Assembly (NCBI RefSeq): GCF_958295425.1
Contig: NC_081143.1
Location: 11,784,094-11,848,093 of the forward strand
DNA: 64,000 nt
From: Solea solea
Taxonomy: Eukaryota; Chordata; Actinopteri; Pleuronectiformes; Soleidae
Direction of reading: 5' to 3'
Below are positions 21,401-33,010 of the stretch, piece after piece. Under the pieces are notes generated by a model. The model did no database searches. It worked only from the letters and a program-made list of their open reading frames with translations, and was not told where the DNA came from. The position numbers and the translations under genes are program-made. Within the stretch, counting starts at the first letter, position 1. Each line of letters begins with the position of its first letter.

Positions 21401-23177
21401 ACAAAGAAGTGTGTAAAATAATTATCTACAAGCGTGAACAATAATTCCAGTCATTTTTCTTTAATTGTGAAAGAAATTAGTTTCTGGGTTGGGATGCTGT
21501 GCTTATGAAGTGCAGTTTTATTGTCACAGCTGATTGACATCTTAGCCCAAAGACGTTTCCAGGGTGGTTGAAAAAGACAGGAGAGTATTTCCATATTCCA
21601 ATATAGGCTATAGTATTGAAGTGGAAATTGAAAGGGAGCTGCATAGAACAGCATAGACTGTTTGGTGATAGGATTGCAGAGGTGAAGATGGCGCCACAGA
21701 ATGACAACTTCGGGTAAAGTACTGATGTATAGTCCTGAAAGTAACACAGCAATTATTTGTATCACAGCAGTGCCTTTGGCACTCACGTTGGCACATTTCT
21801 TTTAAGTTCTATTTCTAACACTGCATTTTTAAAATATCCATCCTGTTTCTTCTGTTTTTTTCACTGGCATCTGCCAAAATTGCTTGCCGTCCAACCAGCC
21901 TGACCCACTGGAAAGGTGCACAAGCAAAGCCGTCTCCTCAGCAGAGAATCGTTCAATCCTGCATTCACATGCCCAAAAGACACCTAAGAATAATAAGAAT
22001 AAAGACACAAAATGCAACCCTTTTGCCCCTTGCACCTCACTATGTGCCAACAAGCAGAATTAGAGTTGGCAACAACATAAAACATAAATAGATAAACATA
22101 CATAATAATTAAAATAAATAAAATGATAATAATGATGATAATAAAGAAAGTGGACATAACAGCAGCAGAGCCAAATAATCAAAACAACCTATGACCCACA
22201 ATATACTCCACAGGGCTGCCTCAGTCATTTCAGTCTGGACTGAGGAGATCAGTCCAGGAGCGGCCAGTCAACAACATTTGATTTTCTCCAATTTAAGACA
22301 TTTATTTAAGAATGTCTCAGATCCAGTGGGTATGATAGGGTGATTCCCACTTGATATCAATGTTCTAGCCAGTAAGGTGGTGTGAGTTACATTCCTAAGA
22401 TCATTTAGATCATTTCAGCACCGTAGAGCTAAAAGATGATTTCATGATTTCATCTGAAACAGTAACACTCCCGAAGACACACACTCAGTCCACTAAGCAA
22501 ACGCTTGCTGCTGCTGTCACCTTGTGGCAATGCACTACTAATTAGATCATGATCACTGGAGAAGTAAGGAAGGCAAGATAACTTCTTTACCTTTTTAATG
22601 AATTTGTTTATCGATTCTTTAATGCAATCATTCTTAAAACATTGCTCTGTTTTGTTATCGTGAATATTTCTATTCCAAATTGCCTGGGTATATTGTTACA
22701 TATTGTGGAAGTAGGGGGGGCTATCAGCTTTTCCAACTATCTTCATTCTATTAGTCTTTAAAATCAACTGTCAGTCAACCTTTGCTGCATATTTATGAGC
22801 AGGAGCATAACAGTTTGTCTTGGGTGTCTGTGTTGCTGCAGCAGACAGACTGCTGTTCTGTAAAGGTGCAGTCTTTCTGTACAGACCATGCCTGTATGCC
22901 ATCAGCCACATCATTGTGTTTTTTTATCTTCAGATAACACGGTCCATAGTTAGTGAAGGAATACTGACAGAAGTTACACATTTTCAGACATGTTTTACTT
23001 AAATGTAATAATTTGCCTCCGGCTCAAATCTATGCATTCGATTTCTGTTGCATGGCAGCATCGAGCGCAGCCTCCAGACTGACATAGAGAGGCTGAGAGT
23101 GTGGTGTCGGATTTCAGCTTACAGTTCTAAAGTATCTGCAGTTTAACCTTGGTGGAAAAGAAAAGGACAAAGTGGCT
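21401..23177. other. No gene seen
   Basis: AT-rich with ATAATAATGATGATAATA simple sequence near 22120-22145. No coding or transposon feature is recognised. Confidence 0.4.
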
Positions 23178-23205
23178 GTCAGTCAGTCAGTCAGTCTGTC
23201 AGAAA
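23178..23205. repeat. (GTCA)n microsatellite
   Basis: About five tandem GTCA units, followed by GTCTGTCAG. Confidence 0.8.
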
Positions 23206-24462
23206 GGCTGTGAATGGAGCAAATGTACAAGTGGAGATGGAAGTTGAGTTACTGCTGCACGTGTATTAGAGGAGAGAGGTATGAGGCTGGGTCAGGCCTG
23301 GGTCCACTGGGAGCCTCATTAAATAATTACAGTGCTGGAAATGCTGTAAAACCATGTGACAAGGTCACTGCGCTTGTCAGTGGACATTGAGAGAAATAGT
23401 GGGAGTCGACCCTCAGCCTCCTTTTCAAACTATCATTGACATGAAGAAACCAAAAGGGGAATCAAAAAAGTCTTGTATCAGACCTCTTCCTGTGAAATTT
23501 TGTGATATTGCAGCTTTTGCCTGTTTCCCCTAAAAGTCAGAACTGTTCATTTAAACACGTAGCCTCAATTGGCTCATTGAAATTGACCAAATAAGCCCGG
23601 ATAGAGCCTCAGTCAGGTCTCATTTGCTGCTCTTCTTCTCTCATCATCAATTTTTAACTTTTTTCTCTCACTCCTTCCACCTTCCATCTTGTCCCTTTGG
23701 GGACCTTTGGTCACAAGGTATGTCAGACAACCCTTCAACTTCAAGTCTTACAAGTGTTTGTTTGCCTTAAGTCAGCACATATCGAACCCAACCTCCACAC
23801 ACACATCAAATCAATCCAAAAACAATATTTTGCCAATATTTTAGAGACCCCCCTGAAATCTCACTAATCATGTTTCCAGGGGAGCTCACGTCTCATTAAG
23901 AGGGCCTGAGACCCCCCTGGCTCCCTCGTAGTTCGCACCAACACATTACTGTGGGCTAATAATCACGGTGGACACTCTCTGGTACTGTAGACATCATGTG
24001 TCAGGTTGTGAAATGTTCCTATCATAGATCACATCATGATGGGGATTATGTCTGATAGCTGGAAACACTTTAATTTCCACATCGAAATATAGTCATGAAA
24101 TAGCATTGCGCAAAATGTTTCAATGTAAAATAGAGTCAAAAAAGTGAGTCAGTTTGAACATTGACACTTAAGTTGAACTTTATAATTATAGGTCCGTAAG
24201 TAAACTATGTTTTATCAGTTTGATCCATATTCTCATCTTCCGTTTCTGTCTCCTCAGGTTACAGCTGAATAAATATCAAATCAAATGTAACATATGGTAG
24301 GACTGCAGCATTTATCATCATTAATGATATTAAAGTCTGTTAAATGATGAATGAGTGGATTACACTGTATAAAATGTAATCGTGTTCATTTATTGACTCC
24401 TCTCTTCACTCCTGTTTTTGAAGATAAATGTCAGGGTCACTGACATGCGTTAATATTTCTGC
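23206..24462. other. No gene seen
   Basis: Unique-looking DNA with a few short frames; no exon recognised. Confidence 0.4.
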
Positions 24463-24708
24463 TCAACTGGATTGAAATGGAGGCTGTGCTCTTTGTTTAC
24501 CCGTTGCCATGGTAAATCGTAGTATCAGAGCTCCATTGATGATGGCTTTCACGCTTAACTCAGAGTGAACATACTCCGAGTTGATTGAACGAATGCTGAT
24601 TAGCCGTTCGGAAACCGTAAACTCCGAGTTTGACAGCTCAGAGTTGGTCAACCTAGAGTTAAGGCTTTAACTCAGAGTTTGTTGAACCTGCTTTCTGAAA
24701 CGGGCCCC
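24463..24708 (-). mobile_element. Terminal fragment of a Harbinger/ISL2EU-like transposon
   Basis: Read on the minus strand it starts GGGGCCCGTTTCAGAAAGC, AGGTTCAACAAACTCTGAG, then repeated TAACTC(T)GAG-type half sites. It ends in a frame beginning MATGKQRAQPPF (ATG near 24506). Ends starting GGGCCCGTTTC followed by GGTTnAACAAACTCTGAGTT belong to a common fish DNA transposon family. The short frame sits where such elements begin their Myb-like protein, but too little is left to confirm it. The opposite end is absent. Confidence 0.5.
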
Positions 24709-25052
24709 AGGACAGGATGAAGAAGAAAAGGAAGGAAAACAAATCTTCAAACAACATGACATCACAGACACCACTGAAACAATAACTCAATTAATCAATT
24801 ATTAAGCTTTTACTAAAATTACTTATTACTACTATTTTGATAATTGGTTTGAGTTTTTTTTTTAAACAATTAAAACAAGCTCTCAGATCTCTCTGCTATT
24901 GTATGGTTTCTTTGCTCCATAAAACAAAGAAATTATTAAAAACTAAATAGTTTTTGTCATTTTTTGTGAATGACAGTATATGGAAGTATGTTGCTGCCAC
25001 ACCAGCAAAATTAAAACAGATCAGTATCCTGTTATACATGTTTTTTACGTAC
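24709..25052. other. No gene seen
   Basis: AT-rich flank between the transposon fragment and the SINE. Confidence 0.4.
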
Positions 25053-25726
25053 ACAGGGCTCAGTGGTGAAGCGAGTCGTCTTTCAACATAAAGGTTGTGG
25101 GTTTGATTTCTGGCTCCACTAATCTATTGGTGTGTTTCCACTAGCATAGCACTTGTTTTAGTACCTGCTCTGACGAGGTTCCACTGATTGGCCGGAGTGC
25201 CGTCACTGGAAGAGACGTCCGACACAAGAATCAAGCCGAACAATGCCGAACTGTAGATCAGTTAAAAAGACTTAACAATCCTAAAAAATGCGCGTTAATC
25301 TCCAACAATTACCAAGGAAATGTCTAAAATCTCAATATTTAACAGAGGAGTCTGGTGTATTTAGCGTCACAAACCCTGCCGCTGTATTTCAGTCCAGTGA
25401 CCGTGTCAGACAGAGTCTGTGCTCCGGTCATGGAGGAATTACTGAACAAATATGTTTAATTAAGTGATTCTAATGATTCAGTTCCACTGAAAACAACTGC
25501 TTTACAAGTCACAAGTCACTCGTGTGTCGCATGTAAAACCAAGTCACTGCAGTTTCATGCAGCCATGCAGTGATGACTCCGCCCACGTTGAGTAGGTACT
25601 ATTTTCTGGTGGAAAATGAACCTACATTTGAGTGTGAGTGAATGAGTGAATGGCAAAACTGTAGTGTAAAGCAGTTTGGAGTGGTCATCAAGGCGAGAAA
25701 AGTGTTATAAATACAGACCATTTACC
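25053..25726 (+). mobile_element. tRNA-derived SINE split by a nested transposon
   Basis: The head (CAGTGGTGAAGCGAGTCGTC, GGTTGTGGGTTTGATTTCTG) ends at AATCTA (25121-25126). The tail resumes at CTACAT (25622-25627), running through GTGAGTGAATGAGTGAATGG to TTATAAATACAGACCATTTA. In the uninterrupted copy at 10451-10713 the corresponding text is AATCTACAT with no gap, which gives the empty site directly. About 85 bases present after that point in the other copy are missing here, so this copy is either a shorter subfamily or has lost them. Confidence 0.75.
25127..25622. mobile_element. Nested non-autonomous DNA transposon (about 495 bp)
   Basis: The left end GGTGTGTTTCCACTAG followed by TTTTAGTACCTGCTC (25129-25171) is mirrored imperfectly on the right by GAGTAGGTACTATTTTCTGG then TGGAAAATGAACC (25590-25622). 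Shared cores are TTTCCAC and TAGTACCT(G/A)CTC. It is flanked by CTA on both sides (a 2-3 base target duplication, TA or CTA). There is no transposase frame. Superfamily (Tc1/mariner or PIF/Harbinger by duplication length) is undecided. Confidence 0.65.
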
Positions 25727-27662
25727 GTGACAATATGTGTTATATTCGTTCATAATAAAGTTAAAAAGAAATACACACACAGCAAAAAACATGAAGTATC
25801 ACTTTAACAATAGCTGCCTAGATACGAGTGAGATGAAAAACAGAATCAATTTTTTTTTAATTTTCCTGGGTCTCTGCTCAAGTACACAGCTTGTCCACAA
25901 GCTGAATACGGTTAGCCCTGCATTGTTCTCTTCACATTCAAAGGTCAGCGTCACTCATGAAACACTTGTATTGTTGTCCTGCTGAAGGACGGAGGACAGG
26001 AAAGAGGGCTTAGCAGCCGTTTACTTTAACCGCACATGGGACTGCTTCAGGAAATGAAGAAATGTGGAATTAAAGCTGCTGAGAGGTGATTGATTAAAGC
26101 GGGAACACTGGATTAAAATCAATAGCTGCATCGCAATGCTCAAGTAGAATTTTATTCCTCTAACTACGTTGCTTGCCATGGCTACTGTTTGGAATTGATT
26201 TTTCGAGCAGTGTTTTGTGCAATGTTGGCAGATTCTAAGCAAAAAAAATAAAAAATAAAATAAAAAGAACAAATGAATATATAAATAAAAATGCATGTCT
26301 GTTTAAGTGTTTGGGTGAATTAGGAAAGCGAGAGGTGAAGACACACTCAGAAAACCATTAGCAGGAGGTCAGAGCTTGGGATCCTGACCAGCACTGTATG
26401 ACAGCGTTTAATGAGGCAGCGGAGCACGGGAATTATTATCCACCACCCTCAGCAAGACAACGGCTCATGCATGAGATCAGGGATTCTCACAGTGTGTCCT
26501 CCCTTGTGGGCCAAAAAGGTACTGCAGGTGAGCTGTGAGATAAGGAGAATGTGTTATTGTTTTGCACACACACAAATAAGGGACAGTGAATTTGACCCAA
26601 CTGGGATTTGAACTGACAATTCCTTTCCTCTTGGCCCTGAGCTGTCCCAGCAGCCTGAATAGCATCAATAAATTAAAGGAAGACTTGGTTTTGGAGCCTA
26701 GAAATTCACAGCCAAAGTCTAACGTCTGCGCATTTATGAAATAAACAATTTGTATGGAAGTATAAATTAATGAAATGTATGAACTAAAATTGGGCCACAG
26801 TCTAGTGTATAGTAAAAATGATGCAACTTACCACTATTTACATCTAGTTATTTTATTTATTCATTTTGTTTAAGTTTACCAGCAAACCAAACTTTCTAGA
26901 ATGAAAAGCTGACCAAGAGAGAAAATGGTACTGCAGATATCATTCCACCATTGGCTGAGCGGATGAAAAAAGTGGTGACTTCTGCATAGTGAAGTTTATG
27001 TGAATCGGGTGAACTTGACTGTTCCTTTCCATTTTTGTGGTAAGCTGTGTTGTCATGGATACTGAAGACTTGGTTAGCTTGGTTATGTCTTGTAACTCAA
27101 CCACCATGCAAACCAGAGTTCCATTGTATGACGGCCATTTTTCAACTTTGGTAAAGCAATAGCCAATCAGCTTTGAGATTCTCCGGATAGATGTGATTTG
27201 GTGTGATCACATTAAAAGGATATTTGTTTTGTTTTTTTCAAGTGTGGTTGTTGTGGTTGAGGTCCTGCCAATCCCGGCATAAGAAAGCCAGACATGCACT
27301 CAGGGAAAACAGATTATAGCAATCTGCTCTCATTATAAAATCTACACCTTTTAGATGTGTACTATCTTAATTATCTTAATTATCTTATCTCAAATGTCAT
27401 TTTTGGTGACTGTATCTTCATCTCTGTCATGTTTACTGGAACTATTATAACCACATGTGGAAAACAAAAGATGGTATTTCACGTGTTGATCTACTGCCCA
27501 CTGACTGATTCACTCAACAGAAAATGTAACAATGCACACATGAACTATGGAAGCCTCCTTGGAAGACACAAGTACATCAATCTGAATGAAATGCACAAGA
27601 AATCTGAATGAGTGAGCTGTGTTCTTCAAAACTGACTTCTTGATCACACTCTCGCCATTTAC
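25727..27662. other. No gene seen
   Basis: No exon or clear repeat apart from AAAT-rich simple sequence near 26245-26290. Confidence 0.4.
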
Positions 27663-27820
27663 AGTGACTTCAGTGTTTAAAATCCTTCCTTCAGATTGAC
27701 TTCAGTGTTACAAACGTACCAGACGAGGCAGCAGTTGACAAGCAGCTCTCGTGTCTCAGTGAGCTAAAAACACAGATTTTATTTATGGACTTTGTAATCC
27801 ATAGTGACATTACAGGCAGA
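27663..27820 (+). repeat. Interspersed repeat R, copy 2
   Basis: GACTTCAGTGTTTAAAATCC, TTCAGTGTTACAAACGTACC, GAGGCAGCAGTTGACAAGC and TTATTTATGGACTTTGTAA align in order with 50052-50192 (GACTTCACTGTTTGAAATCC, GGCAGCAGTTGACCAGCAG, TTTATGAACTTTGGTGCAG). The family is not identified. Confidence 0.55.
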
Positions 27821-28611
27821 AGGCTGACCATGAAGACAGTGGAGAAAATTTAAGTGAAACTTTGGCTCTAAACTGAGGAGAACATTAACTTTTGATAGAA
27901 AAAAAAAAAAGAATACAGCAATCTAATGAAATTTCTCCCAAAGAGAGTCGAAATGATAAAACTCTGAGCTGCACTGGGATAAAAATAGGGAAAGCAATAC
28001 TTTCATTAAGATTTTTCTTCTTATTTACCTGCAGTGTTCTTCACTTGCTCTGAAACACACTCAGGCAGGAAGAATGAAAATAGACAATAAGGTGCAGTAA
28101 CGTTTTCCTAATCTAATAATTAATCAGGGCCCATTAGAGTCAGCAGAAAAGTACTGCATCATGACAAGGTCTGGCACAGTGGCCTGTGCTGGTGCCAAAA
28201 CCAGGGGTCAGGATGCTCAGAGGGGAGCTCAGAGATTATTTCCCCCGAATTAAATAAAATTAAAAAACTATTAGGTTAAGCAGGAAAAACGACTTGAATG
28301 CAATGTCTCTGCTCGGCTGTCATTTCGGCTTGTATCGAGCTGAGACCGAGAGAGCAGCACGGCTGAGGACGGGGAGAATTGTCCATGTTGCGAACGCTAA
28401 TGCAGACAAATAGGTGGCGTGTGTGCGTGAGTTGCCCTTGATAAATTACCGCATTTACATCAAGTTGCTTCCTCACTATTTTGTCCTGTGTCATCGACAA
28501 CATGTGTAAATGTTTTATGTTTGACACCATGCATGTTTCATTTATGGACCACATCATTAGACCCTGTGCTAGTAAGTATATAGCTTGAGTTCTAATGTCA
28601 TTTTAATACAA
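27821..28611. other. No gene seen; candidate conserved block at 28090-28400
   Basis: Non-repetitive, with CTAATAATTAATCAGGGCCC and moderate GC. It has the look of regulatory DNA but nothing decisive. Confidence 0.35.
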
Positions 28612-28643
28612 CTGTGTGCGTGCGTGTGTGTGTGTGTGTGTGT
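28612..28643. repeat. (TG)n microsatellite
   Basis: TG repeat interrupted by two CG-containing units (TGTGTGCGTGCGTG). Confidence 0.85.
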
Positions 28644-29085
28644 CATTGTGAGGCTTCTTGGGTATAGGCTGTCCAAACGAACGGAAGTCAGTGCAAGTCT
28701 TAAAATGGATAGAAATACGAGAATGTTGGTGTGTGCGTCAGCTTCCTGCTCAAATCCATTTTAATTTTATATGAGAGAATTTTTAGGAGTTTATATATAA
28801 CTTCTATTAGACTTGGCATGTATCCCACGCAGTAACAGTAAGGGATGGTAATTCATTTAGTTTATTGTTACCCTGTGCCCAACATACACACACACACAGG
28901 CTGGTGCAGCAGTTCTTAAGACACTGCATTGACTTCCATTCAGTCTAAACAAAACCTCATCCTTAAACTTAACCATAATCAATTCATTTCTAACTCTAAC
29001 CTTAACTTAACCATATTTGAAAACTTAACCAGTTCCTAAGAAATGAGGTTCTGCCTCATTAGGACCAGGTTTTGGTCTCTATCAG
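28644..29085. repeat. Interspersed repeat with diverged inverted arms and CTAACC-like units
   Basis: GAACGGAAGTCAGTGCA (about 28679-28695) is inverted as TGCATTGACTTCCATTC (about 28925-28941). Between 28960 and 29035 are degenerate CCTTAAC/CTAACC units (CTAACTCTAACCTTAACTTA), then AATGAGGTTCTGCCTCATTA and GGACCAGGTTTTGGTCTC. The same phrase order is common in fish genomes. It is an interspersed repeat, not a telomere. Confidence 0.55.
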
Positions 29086-29794
29086 GCCTACAAGATCGGT
29101 GAAAAAGTTTGTGAAGAAGTGGTGAAAAATAGAAGAGAAAGACTTTTGATGCTGTTACTCAGGGTTGCTCAGGTCTGTGTCTGGTCACTGTACCGCATTA
29201 TCACGTCACTTCACCTGCAGATGTGTGGTTGTATGAGGGACTGACACAAACTCAGCTCTGACGATGCTGCACAACGCCTGTTTTTACTGAAAGCATGTCT
29301 TCTAGCAGGGACGCTGGCGAGGAAGAGCAGATTTTTAGCACCTTATATAATCCATACCTGTACTTTATACTTGAAAATATAGACTGAGAAAATGACCAAA
29401 GATGATTATGTTAGCACAATCCCCGGAAAGAGAAGTTTCTGTCGCTTTGTATTCCACTCACTCCACATACCAAAGTCCATATGTTTGAAATCCTTATGTT
29501 GGATTAACCTCAGTGAAAGATTTACCAATGTAGGTGGGAGAAATCATGTATTTGTCTTAAGCAATTACGAATCAGTTATGAAAAAGTCAACTGTATGCGT
29601 CACTGTCGTTACATTGCCCCCCCAAACCATTATGTTCAATATGCCTCAACCAAAAAAGTAATTAAACGTCACAGGTAAATGTGCGCATCACTTCATAAGA
29701 TTTAGAAAAGATGGCTGAACTTTAATTTAAGTGTAAAATCTGATCAACACAATCTTGATTAAAAGCTGGGCCTTTGGGTTATCATCAACATTAT
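29086..29794. other. No gene seen
   Basis: A short frame at 29392-29661 has no family features. Confidence 0.4.
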
Positions 29795-29884
29795 TATTAT
29801 GCTATAATTAAAGTAGATATATAGAGACTTGAGATAATGTATGTTATGATTTGTTGCTTTACAAATACAATTGAATTGAATTGG
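29795..29884 (+). mobile_element. LINE 3' tail
   Basis: GAGATAATGTATGTTATGAT, TTGTTGCTTTACAAATACAA and TTGAATTGAATTGG. This matches the usual ending TGTGATTTGGCGCTATACAAATAAAATTGAATTG of fish L2-like repeats. No coding part. Confidence 0.55.
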
Positions 29885-32800
29885 ACAAAAGCCACAAAAT
29901 ATGAAACCAAACTAAAATACTTCAGCAACAAAAACAAGACACGTCACATTACTACCGTTATGTAGGATATACAAAACGACCAGTGAAGAAGTTAGCAAGT
30001 GATAAATCTTCCACTCAACAGAGAAACGAGAAGAAGCTCACAAGCATCACAAACTCTGTTGCTGTTTGCAAAGCATGTCAATTTTTGTTTCTCTCCTTGG
30101 TTTCCAGTGAAATATGTTTGGAAGTAAATACAATTAATGATGGAGTGTGTTTGTTTTAAAATGATGCATTAAGATGCAGTCGTATAACTGCTTTACAATT
30201 GTTTAATAATCAGAATCGTTGCCTTCAGAATTGTTATCGAATCACATCGTGAGATTCCTAAAGATTTCCACTGCTACTAACCAAACTCAATATCAATATT
30301 CAATTATATGTAACTGGGACAAATATAAGAGGGAATATGTTTGTACTCTGTGTGCCAGCACCTTGTCTGCTTGTTAAAATGAAAGTAAAAGTAAAAAGTG
30401 ACTGTATAAATTATTTGACACAGGTTTGCTGAACTATTTGCACTTTAGAGAGTCCATGACCCCGGGTGCCTAGGTCTGCTGTTGTCATATGGCAGCTATA
30501 TTTTTTTTTTTCTTAGTGGAATCCTGACCTGAGTTAGACCTCGGATGCACAGGATTAGAAATGAGCACATACCGTATACAGCTCAGTTTGAACGGTTTGG
30601 AAATAAACGGAGAGAAGGCAAGTTTGAGATTGTTTGAGGATGTCGAGGATGGAGTTTAAGGCACATGATCCTTCTGTGACAACCCCTAAAAAGAGAAGCT
30701 GATAGAATTAGAAGTACAATCTAGACCTGGAGATTTACACATCTGATGTGCTGAGGCTCTGATGATGGTCTAAGCATACAAGATATGTGCATGTGCGACT
30801 GCATATACAGTAAGAAGTACTGGTGCGTATTCAGCACTGCTTGATATCACTGATATTTGACTTTTTTGTTTGTTGAACCATCCTGGATATATCAATTATT
30901 TTAATCTCTGGAAGGAAAAAAGAAATCAATACTCTTGAGCGTCCCAATTATGTTTTGTTACACTTTATCAGATCTAATTAAACTTTCAATTTCATCTTCT
31001 GACATTTGACATTTACCAATATAGGCTTATTTGAACACTACAGAATACAAGCGGGAAATAGTATACAGTATCAGTTTTTACAAATGTTCTTGTCAGTTGC
31101 TTCTGTGACACTTCTTTGGAGGACAGTCACTCAACAGGACTGGAACTCTTCATCTGTAATTTTCCTCGGGACATTCTTCCCTCCTCCACGTCAAACCTGC
31201 TCACACTATCATCTCTCTCATAGCAGGCCCGAGTCAATTAAATATAAATAGGCACTCATCTCCTTATACACAAAATCGATCTAATATTTAGCAGGTGATG
31301 GTCTGTGTCTGGAGGATCCTCCTCTCGCTTGCATCTAACACTGAGAGCCTTGAAGAGCAAATTGGTTGCTGTTTTCAAGGAGAGGGAGAAAAGTCTGGGA
31401 CTTTGAAGAAGCAGCAGTACTTCACATCAAAGCCTGCCTGTCAGAGCCTCTTATGAGATATTTGTGTGCTCTGGTCTGTCTTGTCAACAAAAATTAGGCC
31501 AATGATCTTAACGGCGGCTGTGTATTTGTGATTTATACGTGTTGCAATCGTAGAAGAATTCAAGAGAGCTCCAGACATCGCGTGACTCAGTCTGCTCACA
31601 TGGCACACAGCGATCGGGGCGAAGACGCAGCAAAAGTCAACTGGACCAGTGCTGGATTCAACCTGTCACTTCCATGGATGTCTTTATAAGAATTGTATAG
31701 AGCTCCAAAAAGCAATTTTCCCATTGACCACAAAAGTGTCCACAGAGAAACTTGAGACATGGACATAGGTGTTTATTGATCTTTATATTCTACATTTTTT
31801 TGTCACGGCTGTGTACAAGCGCACCAAAGCACGGTCATGTGGTGTCTCCCATTCCATTTCTGTCAGGAAACTGTACGATGTGAAAACTTGATGAGAAATG
31901 TGAATACATGAAGGCGATGGGGTGTTCCTCTTTTACACTTTTCAAAATATTCAGAAAAAGCGAGTACTTATTTATTCGCCGCCCATTATTATTTTACTGT
32001 GTCAGATTCATTGAGGAGAGACTTCAGAGGAGGAGGATGATGTGTGTAAGTAGACCTCTATAACTCATTTTTGGTTTGAAAAGACCATTCTACCCCCTCT
32101 TTAGCACATTGTTGTTCCTAATAATGTGATTGTATTAAGAGTCTGCAGGTTTTCTGGCCTGACATTATTTGAACATTTGCTGATTTAATGATAATGAGCT
32201 TTATCTATAAAGCGACTTTTCCAAAAACAAATGACTGTACAATTGTTTAAACCTAAATAGAAAGCAGATGAAAAAGCTTAACAATGAGACAAACTCTTAA
32301 CAATTCTATTCACAATAATTATGCACTAGAATTGTTTTTGCAAAATTATCATAAAGGTTGGTAATTACTTTCTTGGACAAAACTGGAAATATTAAAAATG
32401 TATTTACCTGTTATTACCTATAAGTCTGTTGATGTCAAATAAACATCCCATAAATGGAAAATGAAGAGCTGAGGCAGATCAACATTTTTAAAAGATGGTA
32501 CAATTAAGCAAAGAAGGAGGAAAACATGTTATATAAAATGCTATAATGTCACAGTAAACACTGTCAGCTGTCACTGCGTTACTCCGATCATGCCTTTGGC
32601 TATTCATGCACACACCGAACAAGTCGCAGAAGGCGGAGAAGCTCCCTCACATATTAGTACGGGTTGCCACTGTATGTTCAAGTACATATCACAAAGAAAC
32701 CTGTGACAACACAGTTCAGGAACAACATGGTAATCATATGACAATCATTTCTTAATGTGAGGTAAGATTATTGTACTGGCATCTTTTCCATTTGTATTCA

Positions 32801-32924
32801 TTACATTAAAAATAGACACATAGCTAATTGATATAGGTATTTTGTCGACAGTATCATGTTAACAACAACTTGACACTCTGGTGACACGTAAATTTCACAT
32901 AAATATACACACTTGTGCAGGTAA
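29885..32924. other. No gene seen; candidate conserved block at 31280-31600
   Basis: About 3 kb without transposon signatures. The 31280-31600 stretch has balanced composition and no reading frame on either strand, unlike its AT-rich flanks. No exon recognised. Confidence 0.35.
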
Positions 32925-33010
32925 CGTGTATTATAATAATAATACCTTTTATTTGTAATCGCCTTTCAAACACTCAAGGGTACTTTACATCTTAAATAAG
33001 ATGATAAATC
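32925..33010 (-). mobile_element. Antisense retroelement 3' tail
   Basis: TATTATAATAATAATACC, TTTTATTTGTAATCGCCTTT, CAAACACTCAAGGGTACTTT. Reversed, it ends in AAAGGCGATTACAAATAAAA plus a TATTATTATA tandem, the common fish tail TTGAGTGnnTTGAAAAGCGCTATATAAATAAAA. Confidence 0.55.
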
